From Synechococcus lacustris (GTDB lineage Bacteria > Cyanobacteriota > Cyanobacteriia > PCC-6307 > Cyanobiaceae), in NCBI GenBank assembly GCA_903943975.1, contig CAJAQB010000020.1, positions 16,061-80,060 of the forward strand: 64,000 nt of DNA, in the 5' to 3' direction. Position 1 is the first letter of the stretch. Each line of letters opens with the position of its first letter. A program made the translations under genes and the position numbers. Positions 26,226-35,626 of this stretch are shown one piece after another. The notes beneath the pieces were generated by a model. The model searched no databases. It had not been told where the DNA came from and saw only the letters and a list, made by a program, of their open reading frames with translations.

Positions 26226-27743
26226 ATGAGCGTCCCTGCCCCTGAGTCGCCGCCCTTGGGCCGCTTACATGCCCTGCTGCGGGATGCGGGCCTGCTGGTG
26301 CCTAAGGGCTTGCCGGATCCGCTGGTGGGCGATGTGACCTGTGATTCGCGACGGGTGGGGGCTGAAACACTGTTCATCGGCCTGCCGGGGGCCCGGGTGG
26401 ATGGCGGTTGTTTTTGGCGGGCGGCCCTGCAGGCGGGGGCCAGCGCCGCGGTGATTGGCCCTGGGGCCGCGGCCCAGGATCCCCCCGGCCCTGGGGATTC
26501 CGTGCTGGTGGTGGCCGATCCGGTGGCTGAAACCGCCGGGCGCCTCGCCGCTGCCTTCTGGGGCCAGCCCAGTGCCCAGCTGGCCTTGATTGGGGTCACC
26601 GGCACCAATGGCAAAACCACCACCACCCACCTGATCGAACATCTCGCCAATGGCGCCGGCTGGCCCACAGCCCTGTTTGGCACCCTGGCCAACCGTTGGC
26701 CTGGCCATAGCCACACCGCCACCCACACCACCCCCTTCGCCGATCAGTTGCAGGCCGAGCTGGCGGCGGCCCGCGCCGCCGGCTGCCGACTGGTGGCCAT
26801 GGAGGTGAGTTCCCATGCCCTCGAGCAACGGCGGGTGGCCGGTTGTGGCTTCAGCGGAGCGGTGTTCACCAACCTCAGCCAAGACCACCTCGACTATCAC
26901 CCCTCCCTGGAGGCCTACTTCGAAGCCAAGGCCCAGTTGTTTGAGGCCCCCTACCTCAAGGGCAAGGCCGTGGTGAACCTGGATGATCGCCATGGGCGGC
27001 GCCTGGCCCTGCGCCTGGGGGAGCGCTGCTGGCGCAGCTCCCTGGAGGACCCCACGGCGGAGTTGCGCATGGAGCAGCTGCAGTTTTCCGCCGCTGGGGT
27101 CACGGGGCTACTGGTTAGCCCCCTGGGCCAGGCCCGCTTCCAATCGCCCCTGGTGGGCCGCTTCAACCTGATGAACCTGCTCCAGGCGGTGGGGGTGCTG
27201 CTGCAGCAGGGTTTGCCCCTCGGGCCGCTGCTGACGGGCTTGAGCCAGTTCCAGGGGGTGCCGGGCCGCATGGAGCGGGTGCCCAGTGGCCCCCGCCAGG
27301 CGGCGGTGCTGGTGGACTACGCCCACACCCCCGCTGGCCTCGAAAACGCCCTGGGGGCCTGTAGACCCTTTGTGCAGGGTCAACTGATCTGCCTATTTGG
27401 CTGTGGGGGCGACCGGGACCGGGGCAAACGCCCGCTGATGGGCGAAATCGCTGCCCGCCTTGCCGACCAGGTGGTGCTCACCTCCGATAACCCGCGCACG
27501 GAAGACCCCCAGCAGATCCTCACGGACGTGCTGGCGGGCATCCCCACGGGCACCGCCCTCCAGGTGCAGGTGGATCGGCGCCTGGCGATCGAACAGGCGA
27601 TTGGCCTGGGCCGCGCCGGCGACCTGGTGCTAATCGCCGGCAAAGGCCATGAGGACTATCAGATTGTGGGCACGGAGAAACTTCATTTCGATGACCGCGA
27701 GGAGGCGGCCCGCTGCCTCGCCAAGGCAGACGAATTGACCTAA
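26226..27743 (+). CDS. murE: UDP-MurNAc-L-Ala-D-Glu:meso-diaminopimelate ligase
   Basis: A 505-residue Mur ligase that adds the third residue of the peptidoglycan stem peptide. The ATP site is [18 protein letters not shown] near residue 121. [13 protein letters not shown] and [16 protein letters not shown] follow. The DNPRTEDP motif indicates meso-diaminopimelate rather than lysine as substrate. It is complete, with a normal length. The upstream neighbours yidD and the glutaredoxin-like gene are in the same direction. Confidence 0.97.
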   Translation: MSVPAPESPPLGRLHALLRDAGLLVPKGLPDPLVGDVTCDSRRVGAETLFIGLPGARVDGGCFWRAALQAGASAAVIGPGAAAQDPPGPGDSVLVVADPVAETAGRLAAAFWGQPSAQLALIGVTGTNGKTTTTHLIEHLANGAGWPTALFGTLANRWPGHSHTATHTTPFADQLQAELAAARAAGCRLVAMEVSSHALEQRRVAGCGFSGAVFTNLSQDHLDYHPSLEAYFEAKAQLFEAPYLKGKAVVNLDDRHGRRLALRLGERCWRSSLEDPTAELRMEQLQFSAAGVTGLLVSPLGQARFQSPLVGRFNLMNLLQAVGVLLQQGLPLGPLLTGLSQFQGVPGRMERVPSGPRQAAVLVDYAHTPAGLENALGACRPFVQGQLICLFGCGGDRDRGKRPLMGEIAARLADQVVLTSDNPRTEDPQQILTDVLAGIPTGTALQVQVDRRLAIEQAIGLGRAGDLVLIAGKGHEDYQIVGTEKLHFDDREEAARCLAKADELT

Positions 27744-27792
27744 GCCCTGCAACAATCCCGACGTTGTGATTTTTCAACGCTCGCCTTTCCCT

Positions 27793-28533
27793 ATGGCTTC
27801 CGGTGTTCCCCTTTCGAAGAAATTTCTAGCTGAGCTAATCGGCACCTTCTGGCTCGTATTTGGGGGCTGCGGTAGCGCCGTGCTGGCGGCCGTGTTCCCC
27901 TACGACTCAGCCGCCGCCAATCCCCTAGGCCTCGGTTTCCTTGGGGTGGCCCTGGCCTTTGGCCTCAGCTTGCTGACGATGGCCTACGCCATTGGCCACA
28001 TCTCTGGCTGCCATATCAACCCCGCCGTTAGTTTTGGCCTCTGGGCCGGCGGCCGCTTCCCCAGCCGGGAATTGCTGCCTTACATCGTTGCCCAGGTGCT
28101 CGGCGCCAGCCTGGCCGGTGGCGCCCTCTATGGGATCGCCAGTGGCCGAGTGGGATTTGCCTTAACCGGCAGCAATCCGCTCGCCACCAATGGCTTTGGA
28201 GCCCATTCACCGGGGGGCTATGGCCTGCTGCCCGCCCTCACCATTGAAGTGCTGCTCAGCTTCATCTTCTTGCTGGTGATCCTTGGCAGCACCGACCGCC
28301 GGGCCGTGGTGGGCTTTGCCGGCATTCCGATCGGTCTGTCCCTGGTGCTGATCCACCTGATCAGCATCCCGGTGACCAACACCTCAGTGAACCCCGCCCG
28401 CAGCACCGGCGTGGCCCTCTGGGTGGGTGGTGAAGCGATTGGTCAGCTCTGGCTGTTCTGGTTGGCGCCAATCCTGGGGGCGCTGCTGGCCGGTTGGGTT
28501 TATCGCAACTTGATGGAGGGGGAAGGCTCCTGA
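27793..28533 (+). CDS. aqpZ: Aquaporin Z family water channel
   Basis: A 246-residue six-helix channel in the inner membrane. Both half-helix NPA boxes are present ([10 protein letters not shown] and [10 protein letters not shown]). The selectivity-filter context matches water-specific aquaporins (His in the fifth helix: [13 protein letters not shown]). Start at the ATG ([15 protein letters not shown]); a GTG at 27766 would add nine residues. In freshwater or brackish cyanobacteria AqpZ serves osmotic adjustment. Confidence 0.95.
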   Translation: MASGVPLSKKFLAELIGTFWLVFGGCGSAVLAAVFPYDSAAANPLGLGFLGVALAFGLSLLTMAYAIGHISGCHINPAVSFGLWAGGRFPSRELLPYIVAQVLGASLAGGALYGIASGRVGFALTGSNPLATNGFGAHSPGGYGLLPALTIEVLLSFIFLLVILGSTDRRAVVGFAGIPIGLSLVLIHLISIPVTNTSVNPARSTGVALWVGGEAIGQLWLFWLAPILGALLAGWVYRNLMEGEGS

Positions 28534-28540
28534 GAACGGC

Positions 28541-28870
28541 CTAAGCCGCCGTAGGGATTTCCCCATCCCCATCGGCGGCTTCACTTTCATCCACCAGGGC
28601 ATCCGCCACGTATTCGATCAGGCGCAGCAGCGCCTGACGGTTACCGAGGCGGATTTCCTCAAACATCTCTTGCACATGGTCGCTGGGCAGCCCTGTTTCA
28701 AACAGGATCCGCACCACCCGGAAGTTTTCATCCAGTTGATCTTCGGTGAGGGCGGCGACCACCATCTCTTCCGCCAGGGCAAAGGCGTTGAAGAGCAAAA
28801 TTTCTGGATCGTCGCTGGGTTCCACCACGGAGAGCGGATGCAGGAAGCTGGTCTGCGCCTCGTGGAGCAT
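28541..28870 (-). CDS. Conserved acidic helical protein, unknown function
   Basis: A 109-residue soluble protein rich in Glu/Asp and Leu, probably all-helical (ALAEEMVVAALTEDQLDENF, DHVQEMFEEIRLGNRQALL). It ends in an acidic, disordered tail (DESEAADGDGE). I do not recognise the family; it looks like a conserved picocyanobacterial protein. It ends 8 bp from the convergent aqpZ stop. The next gene upstream on this strand ends 33 bp from its start. Confidence 0.75.
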   Translation of the reverse strand: MLHEAQTSFLHPLSVVEPSDDPEILLFNAFALAEEMVVAALTEDQLDENFRVVRILFETGLPSDHVQEMFEEIRLGNRQALLRLIEYVADALVDESEAADGDGEIPTAA

Positions 28871-28903
28871 GGGAGTTCCCCCAGATGCCGCAACCTTAGG
28901 TCG

Positions 28904-30067
28904 TCAGGACTGATGCACAAGCTCTTCCAGGCTGAGCAACAGCGCCTGCACTTCCTCTGGGCTGGTGGTGAGGTGGGTGCAAGCCCGCAGGCAATGGGGA
29001 TCAGCAAGGCTGCGCAGCTGAAAGCCCTGATCGGCCAGGCGATTCACCAGCTGCTCCGGCTGGTGGCCCTCCACCACAAAGCTCACCAAGCCACTGCGGG
29101 GGGGGGCTGCCTCCACCAGGGTTCGCACCCCAGGAATCGCCTGGAGACCGCTCCAGAGCTGCCCACTTCTGAGGCAGATCTCAGCCTCCCGCTGGGCAGC
29201 ATTACCGCAGCCTTCCAGTAGCTCGAGTGATTGGCGCAGGCCAGCCCCGAGCGGCACGCAGCTGGTGGCCACCTCAAAACGGCGGCCATCGCGATGCCAG
29301 CCACTGCCCGCTTCCGTCTCGTGGGAGAGGCTGCGCCAGCCGATCAGGGTGGGGCTTGCTTCCGCCAGCAGCCGTTCGGAAAGCACCACCGCCCCTAGCC
29401 CCTCCGGGCCGCAGCACCACTTGTGGCCGGTAAAAGCAAAAATGTCTGCGGCGGCAGGGGCCTGCCCCAACTCGATGCTGCCCACCGATTGGGCCGCATC
29501 CACCAGCAGCCAGGGGCGCTGGCGCTGGGCCTGAAGTCTTTCCGCCACCGCAGCAATCGGCATCGGGATGCCGCTGTTCCAGAGCAGGTGGGAAAGCACC
29601 ACCAGGCGGGTGCGGCCGGTTAGCCCCTGCTCTAGGGACTCCAGCAACTCGGCATCGCTGCGCACCTGTTGCACCGGGAAATAATCAATTTCCAACCCCT
29701 GGCGCCGGGCCAGTTCACGGCAGGCGGCCAGCACCCCTGGGTGTTCGGCATCGCTGATCAACAGGCGATCGCCCGGCTCAAACGGCAGGCCCCAAAGCGG
29801 CAGCACGCAGCCACTGGTTACGTTTTCAGTGAGGGCCAAGCGCCGGGGCGGCACCCCACAGAGCTGCCCCAGGGCGCTACGCAGGGCCGCCAGCTCCTGG
29901 TTCAACCAAGGCCATACATCCCGGCCAAAGGGGCCCAGCTGCTGCAACTTTTGCCAGCAGGCCACCATCGCCTCTAAGGAGGGGGTGGGCAGGGGCCCCT
30001 GGCCGCCGTAGTTGAAGTAATGCTTACCGGCCAGGGCAGGCAGCTGCTGCCGCAGGGTGAGGCTCAA
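28904..30067 (-). CDS. Cysteine/cystine C-S lyase-like aminotransferase class V
   Basis: A 387-residue PLP enzyme of the NifS-like fold type I. The start YFNYGGQGPLPTPSLEAM replaces the Cys-rich features of true desulfurases. The cofactor sites are LVDAAQSVG and FTGHKWCCGPEG, with the Schiff-base Lys. There is no catalytic Cys loop of the SufS/IscS type. This pattern fits the cyanobacterial L-cysteine/cystine C-S lyase, described from Synechocystis as a sulfur donor for iron-sulfur cluster assembly. The assignment within class V is moderately sure. Confidence 0.8.
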   Translation of the reverse strand: MSLTLRQQLPALAGKHYFNYGGQGPLPTPSLEAMVACWQKLQQLGPFGRDVWPWLNQELAALRSALGQLCGVPPRRLALTENVTSGCVLPLWGLPFEPGDRLLISDAEHPGVLAACRELARRQGLEIDYFPVQQVRSDAELLESLEQGLTGRTRLVVLSHLLWNSGIPMPIAAVAERLQAQRQRPWLLVDAAQSVGSIELGQAPAAADIFAFTGHKWCCGPEGLGAVVLSERLLAEASPTLIGWRSLSHETEAGSGWHRDGRRFEVATSCVPLGAGLRQSLELLEGCGNAAQREAEICLRSGQLWSGLQAIPGVRTLVEAAPPRSGLVSFVVEGHQPEQLVNRLADQGFQLRSLADPHCLRACTHLTTSPEEVQALLLSLEELVHQS

Positions 30068-30071
30068 GGCT

Positions 30072-30242
30072 TCAGAGCACCTGACCCACAGCTACCGCAG
30101 CAATGGCCGAAAACAAAGTGATGCCGAGGGCGGTGAGCGGCGACTGACCTTGGGCCACCGCCAGGGTGGTGATCACCCCGGCCCCCAGGGCTGCCACGGC
30201 CAGTTGATTAGTGAGCTCGGCGCGGTTAGGGGGAAGGTTCAA
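30072..30242 (-). CDS. Small two-helix membrane protein
   Basis: A 56-residue ORF from a TTG start at 30242, or up to 105 residues from an ATG at 30389 that overlaps the ycf46 end. The core (LNLPPNRAELTNQLAVAALG, then LAVAQGQSPLTALGITLFSA) has two hydrophobic helices. The sequence looks conserved rather than random, but I do not recognise it. It lies between ycf46 and the C-S lyase gene on the same strand, 4 bp from the latter. The start is uncertain. Confidence 0.55.
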   Translation of the reverse strand: MNLPPNRAELTNQLAVAALGAGVITTLAVAQGQSPLTALGITLFSAIAAVAVGQVL

Positions 30243-30352
30243 AGCGCAGCTGATATTGAATCGACCGTAGGCAGATGTATGGGCGAACACCAGAGGCCAG
30301 CCGGGCTTCGTTACCGCCTGTGGGTATTCGTAATGCTCCGCAATCTTGTTTA

Positions 30353-31819
30353 TTAATGGGCCGGCCGGGCCCGGCCTTGCTTGGCCCAACTTTGCAAAGC
30401 TTCGATCTGTTCCCGGGCGGTGCGGCTGAGCGGCACCAGTTCCGCCGCCGCGGTGATCAGATCGGCTTCGCCGAATTCACGGCCCTCACTGAAGGCCATC
30501 AGCATGGCGTCAAGCACGATCTGCTCCAGTTCCGCCCCGGAGAAGCCGGCGCAGCGGTCCACCAACACCTCTAGGGGAATGCTGTAGTTAGGGCGGCGGC
30601 GGCGCAGGTGCAGATCGAGGATCTGGCGTCTTTCGGCGGCCGTGGGCAGATCCAGCACAAAGATTTCATCGAAGCGCCCCTTGCGCAGCAGTTCCGGCGG
30701 CAACTTATCGATCGCATTGGCGGTGGCCACCACAAACACAGGGCTGCTTTTTTCTGCCATCCAGGTGAGCAGGGTGGCCAGCACCCGCTGGCTGGTGCCG
30801 CCATCACTGCGGCCATCAAGGCTGAAGCCCTTGTCGATCTCATCGATCCAAAGGATGCAGGGGGCCATCGCCTCCACCGTGCGGATCATTTCGCGGCTGC
30901 GGGCCTCACTGGCCCCCACCAATCCGGCAAACAGGCGCCCCAGATCAAGGCGCAGCAACGGCATCGCCCAGCTGTGGGCGATCGCCTTGGCGGTGAGCGA
31001 CTTACCGCTGCCCTGGGGACCCACCAGCAGCACCCCGCGGGGATGGGGCAGGCCATAGGCCTGGGCCTCAGGGCTGAAGGCCAGGCGCCGGCGTTCCAGC
31101 CAGCGTTTCAGCTGTTCGAGCCCACCGATTTCGCTGGGGTCGGCGGCGGCGGGGCAATACTCGAGCAGGTCGCTGCGGGCCAGGGCCAGGCGTTTCTCCT
31201 CGAGCACATCATCAAGATCAGCGGCCTCCAGGCCCCCATGGCGGGCCAGGGCCCGGGCCGCCAGCTGGCGGATCCGTTGTTCGGGCAGGCCGCGGCAGCT
31301 GCGCACCAGCAACTCCAGGGCACTGGCCTCCAGGGGGCTTTGGCTGGCGCTGGCGATCCCCTCCAGCAGCAAGCGAATTTCACTTGCCTCCGGCAGGGGG
31401 AGCTCCAGCACGGTCAGATTCGCCTCCAGCTCCCGGGGCAGGGCCAGGTCTGGGGCGGAGATCACCAGGGTGAGCGGCCGTTGGCGTAGCTCCGTGGCCA
31501 GGTTGCAGAGGCGCCGGCAGATGGCGCTGTCGTCCACATAGCGATGGAAATCCAGCAGCAGCAGGATCGCCGCCTGGGGTTCAGGCACCAGCCGGAAACT
31601 ATCGAGCGCTGCCATCGGATTACGGGCCGCCTCCCCCCGGTGGTTGGCCAGCCCCTGCAGGCCCGCCACAAAATCCCATTGCAACAACAGCCGCTGGCCG
31701 AGCCGTTGGGCGGCCTGGTCCAGCAGTCGCCGCAAGCGCTCCTCCTCCTGCTGGCGGATCCAGAGGATTGGGGTGCGGCTGCGAATCAGCAGGTCGAGCT
31801 GATCAATCCAGGCCCTCAT
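30353..31819 (-). CDS. ycf46: Ycf46-type AAA+ ATPase
   Basis: A 488-residue AAA+ protein. A divergent N-terminal P-loop-like domain is followed by a canonical AAA module: Walker [19 protein letters not shown] near residue 264, Walker [12 protein letters not shown], second region of homology with [21 protein letters not shown]. This domain order is that of Ycf46, conserved in cyanobacteria and red-algal plastids and linked to inorganic carbon and redox regulation; the mechanism is unclear. It is coupled to yceD by a 4 bp overlap at the end of the rpmH-yidC cluster. Confidence 0.9.
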   Translation of the reverse strand: MRAWIDQLDLLIRSRTPILWIRQQEEERLRRLLDQAAQRLGQRLLLQWDFVAGLQGLANHRGEAARNPMAALDSFRLVPEPQAAILLLLDFHRYVDDSAICRRLCNLATELRQRPLTLVISAPDLALPRELEANLTVLELPLPEASEIRLLLEGIASASQSPLEASALELLVRSCRGLPEQRIRQLAARALARHGGLEAADLDDVLEEKRLALARSDLLEYCPAAADPSEIGGLEQLKRWLERRRLAFSPEAQAYGLPHPRGVLLVGPQGSGKSLTAKAIAHSWAMPLLRLDLGRLFAGLVGASEARSREMIRTVEAMAPCILWIDEIDKGFSLDGRSDGGTSQRVLATLLTWMAEKSSPVFVVATANAIDKLPPELLRKGRFDEIFVLDLPTAAERRQILDLHLRRRRPNYSIPLEVLVDRCAGFSGAELEQIVLDAMLMAFSEGREFGEADLITAAAELVPLSRTAREQIEALQSWAKQGRARPAH

Positions 31820-32364
31820 TGCTCGCTGGCTGGCTCCCCTGGCGGACTCTGCTCCTCTAGCGGGGGAACAATCAGCTGCTGCAGCGCCAACCAGCGGGGA
31901 TCAACGGCAACGGGGTTAAGCCGGGCCGGGCCGCGCACCTCCTCCGGCAGGATCCCGGCGCAATCAGGGCTGCAGAGACGCTTAAGCGGCAGGTGAAGGC
32001 TGAGCTGTTCAAACAGCCAATGCTCAGGATCAAAGCTGCCTAAGGGATCAAGGGTTTCGATCGGACTGGCGCCGCCTAGTTCCTGCAGAACCTCAGGGTC
32101 ATCTGGGGCGGTGGGATCCCCTAGGGCGATCGCCTCCTCCGCCTTGGCCGCCAGCGGGTAAACAAAGACCTGCAGGCAGCGATCACAGCACAACTCCACC
32201 TGGGTGCGGCCTTCACCGCTCACCCACAGCTCGTTGCCGCGGTGCTGGGCCTGCACAAAACCACGCACCGGCCCGAGGCTATCTAGGGAGGCCAGCTTTT
32301 GATCCACCGGCCAGCGCTGGCCATCCCCCAGCAGCTTTAGCTCCTGCAGGGGAATCGGCCGCAT
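31816..32364 (-). CDS. yceD: YceD/DUF177 family protein
   Basis: A 182-residue protein with the DUF177 pattern: LWVSGEGRTQVELCCDRCLQVF, PLAAKAEEA and a C-terminal RLCSPDCAGILPEE. The two Cys pairs are likely a zinc site. In bacteria YceD supports 23S rRNA or large-subunit accumulation and often sits by rpmF; here it sits between yidC and ycf46, as is usual in cyanobacteria. The start overlaps the yidC stop by one base and the end overlaps the ycf46 start. Confidence 0.85.
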   Translation of the reverse strand: MRPIPLQELKLLGDGQRWPVDQKLASLDSLGPVRGFVQAQHRGNELWVSGEGRTQVELCCDRCLQVFVYPLAAKAEEAIALGDPTAPDDPEVLQELGGASPIETLDPLGSFDPEHWLFEQLSLHLPLKRLCSPDCAGILPEEVRGPARLNPVAVDPRWLALQQLIVPPLEEQSPPGEPASEQ

Positions 32365-33506
32365 CAGCCCTTGCCGCCCTTCGGCTCAAAGGGCAGCCGT
32401 TCGGTGGTTACGGCGGTGGCATTGGCGGTCACGGTCTGCTGGGAGACCTGCTGGTCAAGAATCGCCTGGAGGTTATCGGGCAGGGGCTCGCGGATCAGGA
32501 TGTAGGTCTGCAGGGCCTGGAAGATGTTGGCCACCACCATGTAGAGCAGCACCCCGGCCGGCAGGGGGAAGAACAGGAACATCCCGGTGATCATCACGGG
32601 GGTCACCTTGTTGGCGGTGGCCTGCTGCGGATTGGCGGGCATGCCCCAGCCGGAAAGAATCTGGGAGGCAAACAGGCTGATGCCGAAGCCGGCCACCAGC
32701 ACGGCAATGTCCCAATTGACGGTGCCATCGGTGAGGAAGCCCACCTGGCCCAGGGCCTTGATAAACAGGAAGCCACTGCGGGCCGCCAGCCCAGGGATCT
32801 TCACCTCAACGGTGGCGTCACCGGGGGCAAGCGCCTTCAGGGTGCCATCGGCATTAACCGTCACAATCCCCTCCCCCTTGGTGAGGCTCCACTGGGGGGT
32901 GAGGTCGATGCTGGGGGTAAGCCGTTGCTCGATCGCCTCCAAGGATTCACTGCCATCCTTGGCCTGCAGCTGCACCTTGACGCTCTCGCCTACCCCCAGG
33001 CGGTTGCCCCCCGGCAGGGCGGCCACCACGGGCACGTGATCCGTTTCAGTGATGAAAATCGAATGGCTAGCACTGGCAAAGGGCTTCGCCTCCACCGCCG
33101 CCACCAGATCGCTGGGTACCACCTTCAGATTGAGGCTGTAGGGCACATCTGCGAAGGGTGAGCCCCGCAGGGTGGCAAACAGGGCAAACAGGATCGGCAT
33201 CTGCACCAGCAGGGGCAAACAACCCGCCAGGGGGCTGCCGAACTCCTTCATCAACTTGCCCAACTCCTCCTGCTGTTTCTGGGGGTTGCTGGCGTACTTG
33301 GCTTTGATATCAGCCTGGCGTTGCTGCATCACCGGCTGGGCAATGCGCATGCGGCGGGCATTGCGGATCGAGCCGGCACTGAGCGGGAACAGCGCCAGTC
33401 GGATCACCACCGTTAGGGCAATGATCGCCAGGCCGTAGCTGGGCACCAATCCATAGAAAAAATCCAGGATGGGAAGCAGGAGGTTGTCGGAGATGTAGCC
33501 GATCAC
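32364..33506 (-). CDS. yidC: Membrane insertase YidC/Oxa1
   Basis: A 380-residue insertase for plasma or thylakoid membrane proteins. Core helices are recognisable: [20 protein letters not shown] with the hydrophilic-groove Arg, the cytoplasmic hairpin about residues 45-92, [19 protein letters not shown], then [19 protein letters not shown] and [20 protein letters not shown]. Between the second and third helices, about residues 125-255 form an unusually large extracytoplasmic insert. It contains a BIG2-like segment, [21 protein letters not shown]. There is no long N-terminal periplasmic domain as in proteobacteria. Confidence 0.95.
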   Translation of the reverse strand: MIGYISDNLLLPILDFFYGLVPSYGLAIIALTVVIRLALFPLSAGSIRNARRMRIAQPVMQQRQADIKAKYASNPQKQQEELGKLMKEFGSPLAGCLPLLVQMPILFALFATLRGSPFADVPYSLNLKVVPSDLVAAVEAKPFASASHSIFITETDHVPVVAALPGGNRLGVGESVKVQLQAKDGSESLEAIEQRLTPSIDLTPQWSLTKGEGIVTVNADGTLKALAPGDATVEVKIPGLAARSGFLFIKALGQVGFLTDGTVNWDIAVLVAGFGISLFASQILSGWGMPANPQQATANKVTPVMITGMFLFFPLPAGVLLYMVVANIFQALQTYILIREPLPDNLQAILDQQVSQQTVTANATAVTTERLPFEPKGGKG

Positions 33507-33549
33507 GGCGGGGTGCTAGGCGATGGGGTTGAGTGTGCCTGAGGGCGGG

Positions 33550-33981
33550 TCAGCCGTTGGGGGCGGCGACGGCGAAGCCAGCGGGAGTTGTGGTCTTGGC
33601 AGCAGCTTCTGCCATGCGGTCCTTGATGAAGGCTTCCGCTTCCCGGAAACGCGGCAGGGCCCGCATTTCCAGGCGGGCGCCGTCCTTAAGCAGTAGGCAC
33701 ATGTCGCCCCAAGCGCCGAAGCCGCGGGCCACCGCCCGCAGCTCCTTGATCTGGCCGTAGCTGATCTGGCTGCGATCGCGGCCAAACCAACCACCGCTCA
33801 CCGAAACCCGGCGACTGGTGATTTTGAACCGCAACCAAAAGGCTCGCACGATCGCCCCAATCGCAAAGGGCAGGCCGATCAGGGTGGCCCCAAAAATCAG
33901 GTTCACGATCAGGTCACCCCTGGCCGGTCCCCCCTCATAAAACAGGTCTTCCTTCAGGCCCAGACTGGGGGACGCCGTCAT
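33550..33981 (-). CDS. PH-domain membrane protein of the yidC cluster
   Basis: A 143-residue protein with a hydrophobic pair at about residues 22-48 (DLIVNLIFGATLIGLPFAIGAIV) followed by a bacterial PH-like domain: FKITSRRVSVSGGWFGRDRSQISYGQIKELRAVARG. Such bPH proteins are regularly found between rnpA and yidC in cyanobacteria. Function is unknown; assistance to membrane protein insertion or lipid sensing are guesses from position. Its start overlaps the rnpA 3' end by 47 bp, and yidC begins 43 bp after it. Confidence 0.85.
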   Translation of the reverse strand: MTASPSLGLKEDLFYEGGPARGDLIVNLIFGATLIGLPFAIGAIVRAFWLRFKITSRRVSVSGGWFGRDRSQISYGQIKELRAVARGFGAWGDMCLLLKDGARLEMRALPRFREAEAFIKDRMAEAAAKTTTPAGFAVAAPNG

Positions 33982-34369
33982 CGCTGAGCCCTGCTTGTTG
34001 CATCAATGCACACCATTCTCTCAGGAGATCGTGGGGATCGACTTGGGCCGCCTCCGGTCGCAGGCTGAGCAGCAACCAGTGGGGCTGGGGTCCAGCCGCT
34101 AGGGGCCACCCCAGGGCCCACTCGGTAAAGGCAGTGTGGAACAGTCGTCTCAGGCGATTGCGCACCACCGCCCGCTTGCTCACCTTGGTGCTGATCACCA
34201 CGGCAAACCGAAACTCCTGCTCCTGGGGGCGTAGTTCCGGCTTGAGCAGCTCGGGCCTGGGGGGCACCACCCGCAGCAGCAGGGGGCCTCGGTTGTGGGC
34301 ACGGCCCTGGCGATAGAGGTAATCGAACACCCCCCGACCCCTTAGGCGGTGCCGCTGGGGCAGAACCAC
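33935..34369 (-). CDS. rnpA: Ribonuclease P protein component
   Basis: A 144-residue basic protein partner of RNase P RNA in tRNA 5' processing. It starts LPQRHRLRGRGVFDYLYRQG and carries the RNR signature KVSKRAVVRNRLRRLFHTAF. The C-terminal 20 residues (GLSDDGVPQSGPEGRPVL) are a tail that overlaps the next gene by 47 bp. It follows rpmH by 15 bp in the universal rpmH-rnpA order. Confidence 0.93.
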   Translation of the reverse strand: MVLPQRHRLRGRGVFDYLYRQGRAHNRGPLLLRVVPPRPELLKPELRPQEQEFRFAVVISTKVSKRAVVRNRLRRLFHTAFTEWALGWPLAAGPQPHWLLLSLRPEAAQVDPHDLLREWCALMQQAGLSDDGVPQSGPEGRPVL

Positions 34370-34384
34370 GGCAGCTGGGGAAGC

Positions 34385-34522
34385 TCAGACCGCCAGACGG
34401 GCGCGACCGCGCCGGCGCCGGGTACGGATCACACGGCGGCCGGTGTGGGTGCGCATGCGCACACGGAAACCGGACACGCGCTTGCGCTTGCGACTGGTTC
34501 CTTCAAGGGTGCGCTTGGTCAT
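34385..34522 (-). CDS. rpmH: 50S ribosomal protein L34
   Basis: A 45-residue very basic protein: it starts [20 protein letters not shown] and continues with [20 protein letters not shown] to a final LAV. This is the full family length. It heads the leftward rpmH - rnpA - PH protein - yidC - yceD - ycf46 run. Confidence 0.97.
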   Translation of the reverse strand: MTKRTLEGTSRKRKRVSGFRVRMRTHTGRRVIRTRRRRGRARLAV

Positions 34523-34584
34523 GGCGGTGGACGGTAAAGGGTGGCTTGGAGCCAATCTCCAAGCCTATCAGGTTGGCCCCAGGC

Positions 34585-35163
34585 TCAATTGGTGATTTCG
34601 ATCACCCAGCTGCCCAGATAGCCAGCCATGGGGATGTCCCCAGGGGCCTGGGCCAGGGCATTGAACTGATACATGCCGCTGTTGAAAGGGTTGGGCACGG
34701 TAAACACCACCGCAATGCTTTTATCAGGTGGCACAGGCGTTGTGGGGTAGATATCAATGCGTTTGCCGTTGTCGGTGAGTTTCACCTCTGCCGGGATAGT
34801 TTCCTCACACTTGGTGCGCTTGGCATAGCCACCGGCGTTGCAATACTTGAGGTGAACCTTCTGGATATCAATCGAAGTATTGAAGTAACTGGGCACAGTG
34901 ATAGACAACTTAAGGATCGCCGCCTTGCGGTCCTTACCCCTCAACACCAGGAAATATTCAGCCCAGCGATTGCGTTCGGTGTCGGAAACGTAGTAATAGA
35001 GCTTCTTGAAATCCTTGTTGCTGTCCCAGCGGAATTCCAGGATCGAGGGCGTACCCACGGAGCCCTGGGCCTTAGCTGCTTGACGACTGATCAGGGCACC
35101 GCTTCCCAGGGCCAGCAAACCAGCGGCGGCAAGGCCAGCCAGTGGACGAATTAAACGGGCCAT
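34585..35163 (-). CDS. Exported DUF2808 family protein
   Basis: A 192-residue protein with a signal peptide (MARLIRPLAGLAAAGLLALG, cleavage likely near AKAQG at residue 33). The mature part matches DUF2808: TPSILEFRWDS, LYYYVSDTERNRWAEYFLV, ITVPSYFNTSIDIQKVHLKYC and a C-terminal IPMAGYLGSWVIEI. A Cys pair (KYCN, TKCEE) may form a disulfide. The family is common in cyanobacteria and of unknown function, probably cell-surface or periplasmic. AT content is slightly above that of the neighbours. Confidence 0.85.
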   Translation of the reverse strand: MARLIRPLAGLAAAGLLALGSGALISRQAAKAQGSVGTPSILEFRWDSNKDFKKLYYYVSDTERNRWAEYFLVLRGKDRKAAILKLSITVPSYFNTSIDIQKVHLKYCNAGGYAKRTKCEETIPAEVKLTDNGKRIDIYPTTPVPPDKSIAVVFTVPNPFNSGMYQFNALAQAPGDIPMAGYLGSWVIEITN

Positions 35164-35242
35164 TACAGCCTCCCTGAAAGTGGCTTGATTCTCATTAGTA
35201 CGCCCCGGCCCCCTGGGGGGGCATGGGCCGGCCCCAGAGCTG

Positions 35243-35626
35243 TCAGTTGTGACTGGATCGGTCCGGTCGCAGCCGCTGGGCCTCCCTCAGGTAGGTGTGA
35301 CAAAGCTCCTGGGGCAGCGGCAGCCAGGCTTGCACCAGCACCCGGATGCAGCGAGGCAGGTCGCCCACCACCGCCATCTGCTGGCAATCCAGCAGGGCCA
35401 CCGCCCCCCAACCGGGCAACTGGCGGGCCACGGAGGCCGGAAACAGGGCGTCGAGATCGGCGGTCACCGAAAAGATCGCCGTTAAAACCTGCTCCCCCCC
35501 AAGGCGATTGCGGTTCACCAGGGTCTCCATCAATTCCCGCACGGCCTCAGCGATGGCAGCGGGGGTGTTGGCCGCCACCGTGGTGGCCCCCCGCAGGGCC
35601 CGCAAGGCAAGGGTGGGTTCGGTCAT
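35243..35626 (-). CDS. aroH: Chorismate mutase, AroH type
   Basis: A 127-residue monofunctional chorismate mutase that converts chorismate to prephenate for Phe/Tyr synthesis. AroH features are ALRGATTVAANTPAAIAEAV, the active-site region VLTAIFSVTADLDALFPASVAR, and VALLDCQQMAV, with IRVLVQAW near the end. The start at MTEPTLALRALRGATT is preferred; a longer ORF to 35698 lies inside sppA. It overlaps the sppA stop (ATGA). Confidence 0.93.
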   Translation of the reverse strand: MTEPTLALRALRGATTVAANTPAAIAEAVRELMETLVNRNRLGGEQVLTAIFSVTADLDALFPASVARQLPGWGAVALLDCQQMAVVGDLPRCIRVLVQAWLPLPQELCHTYLREAQRLRPDRSSHN

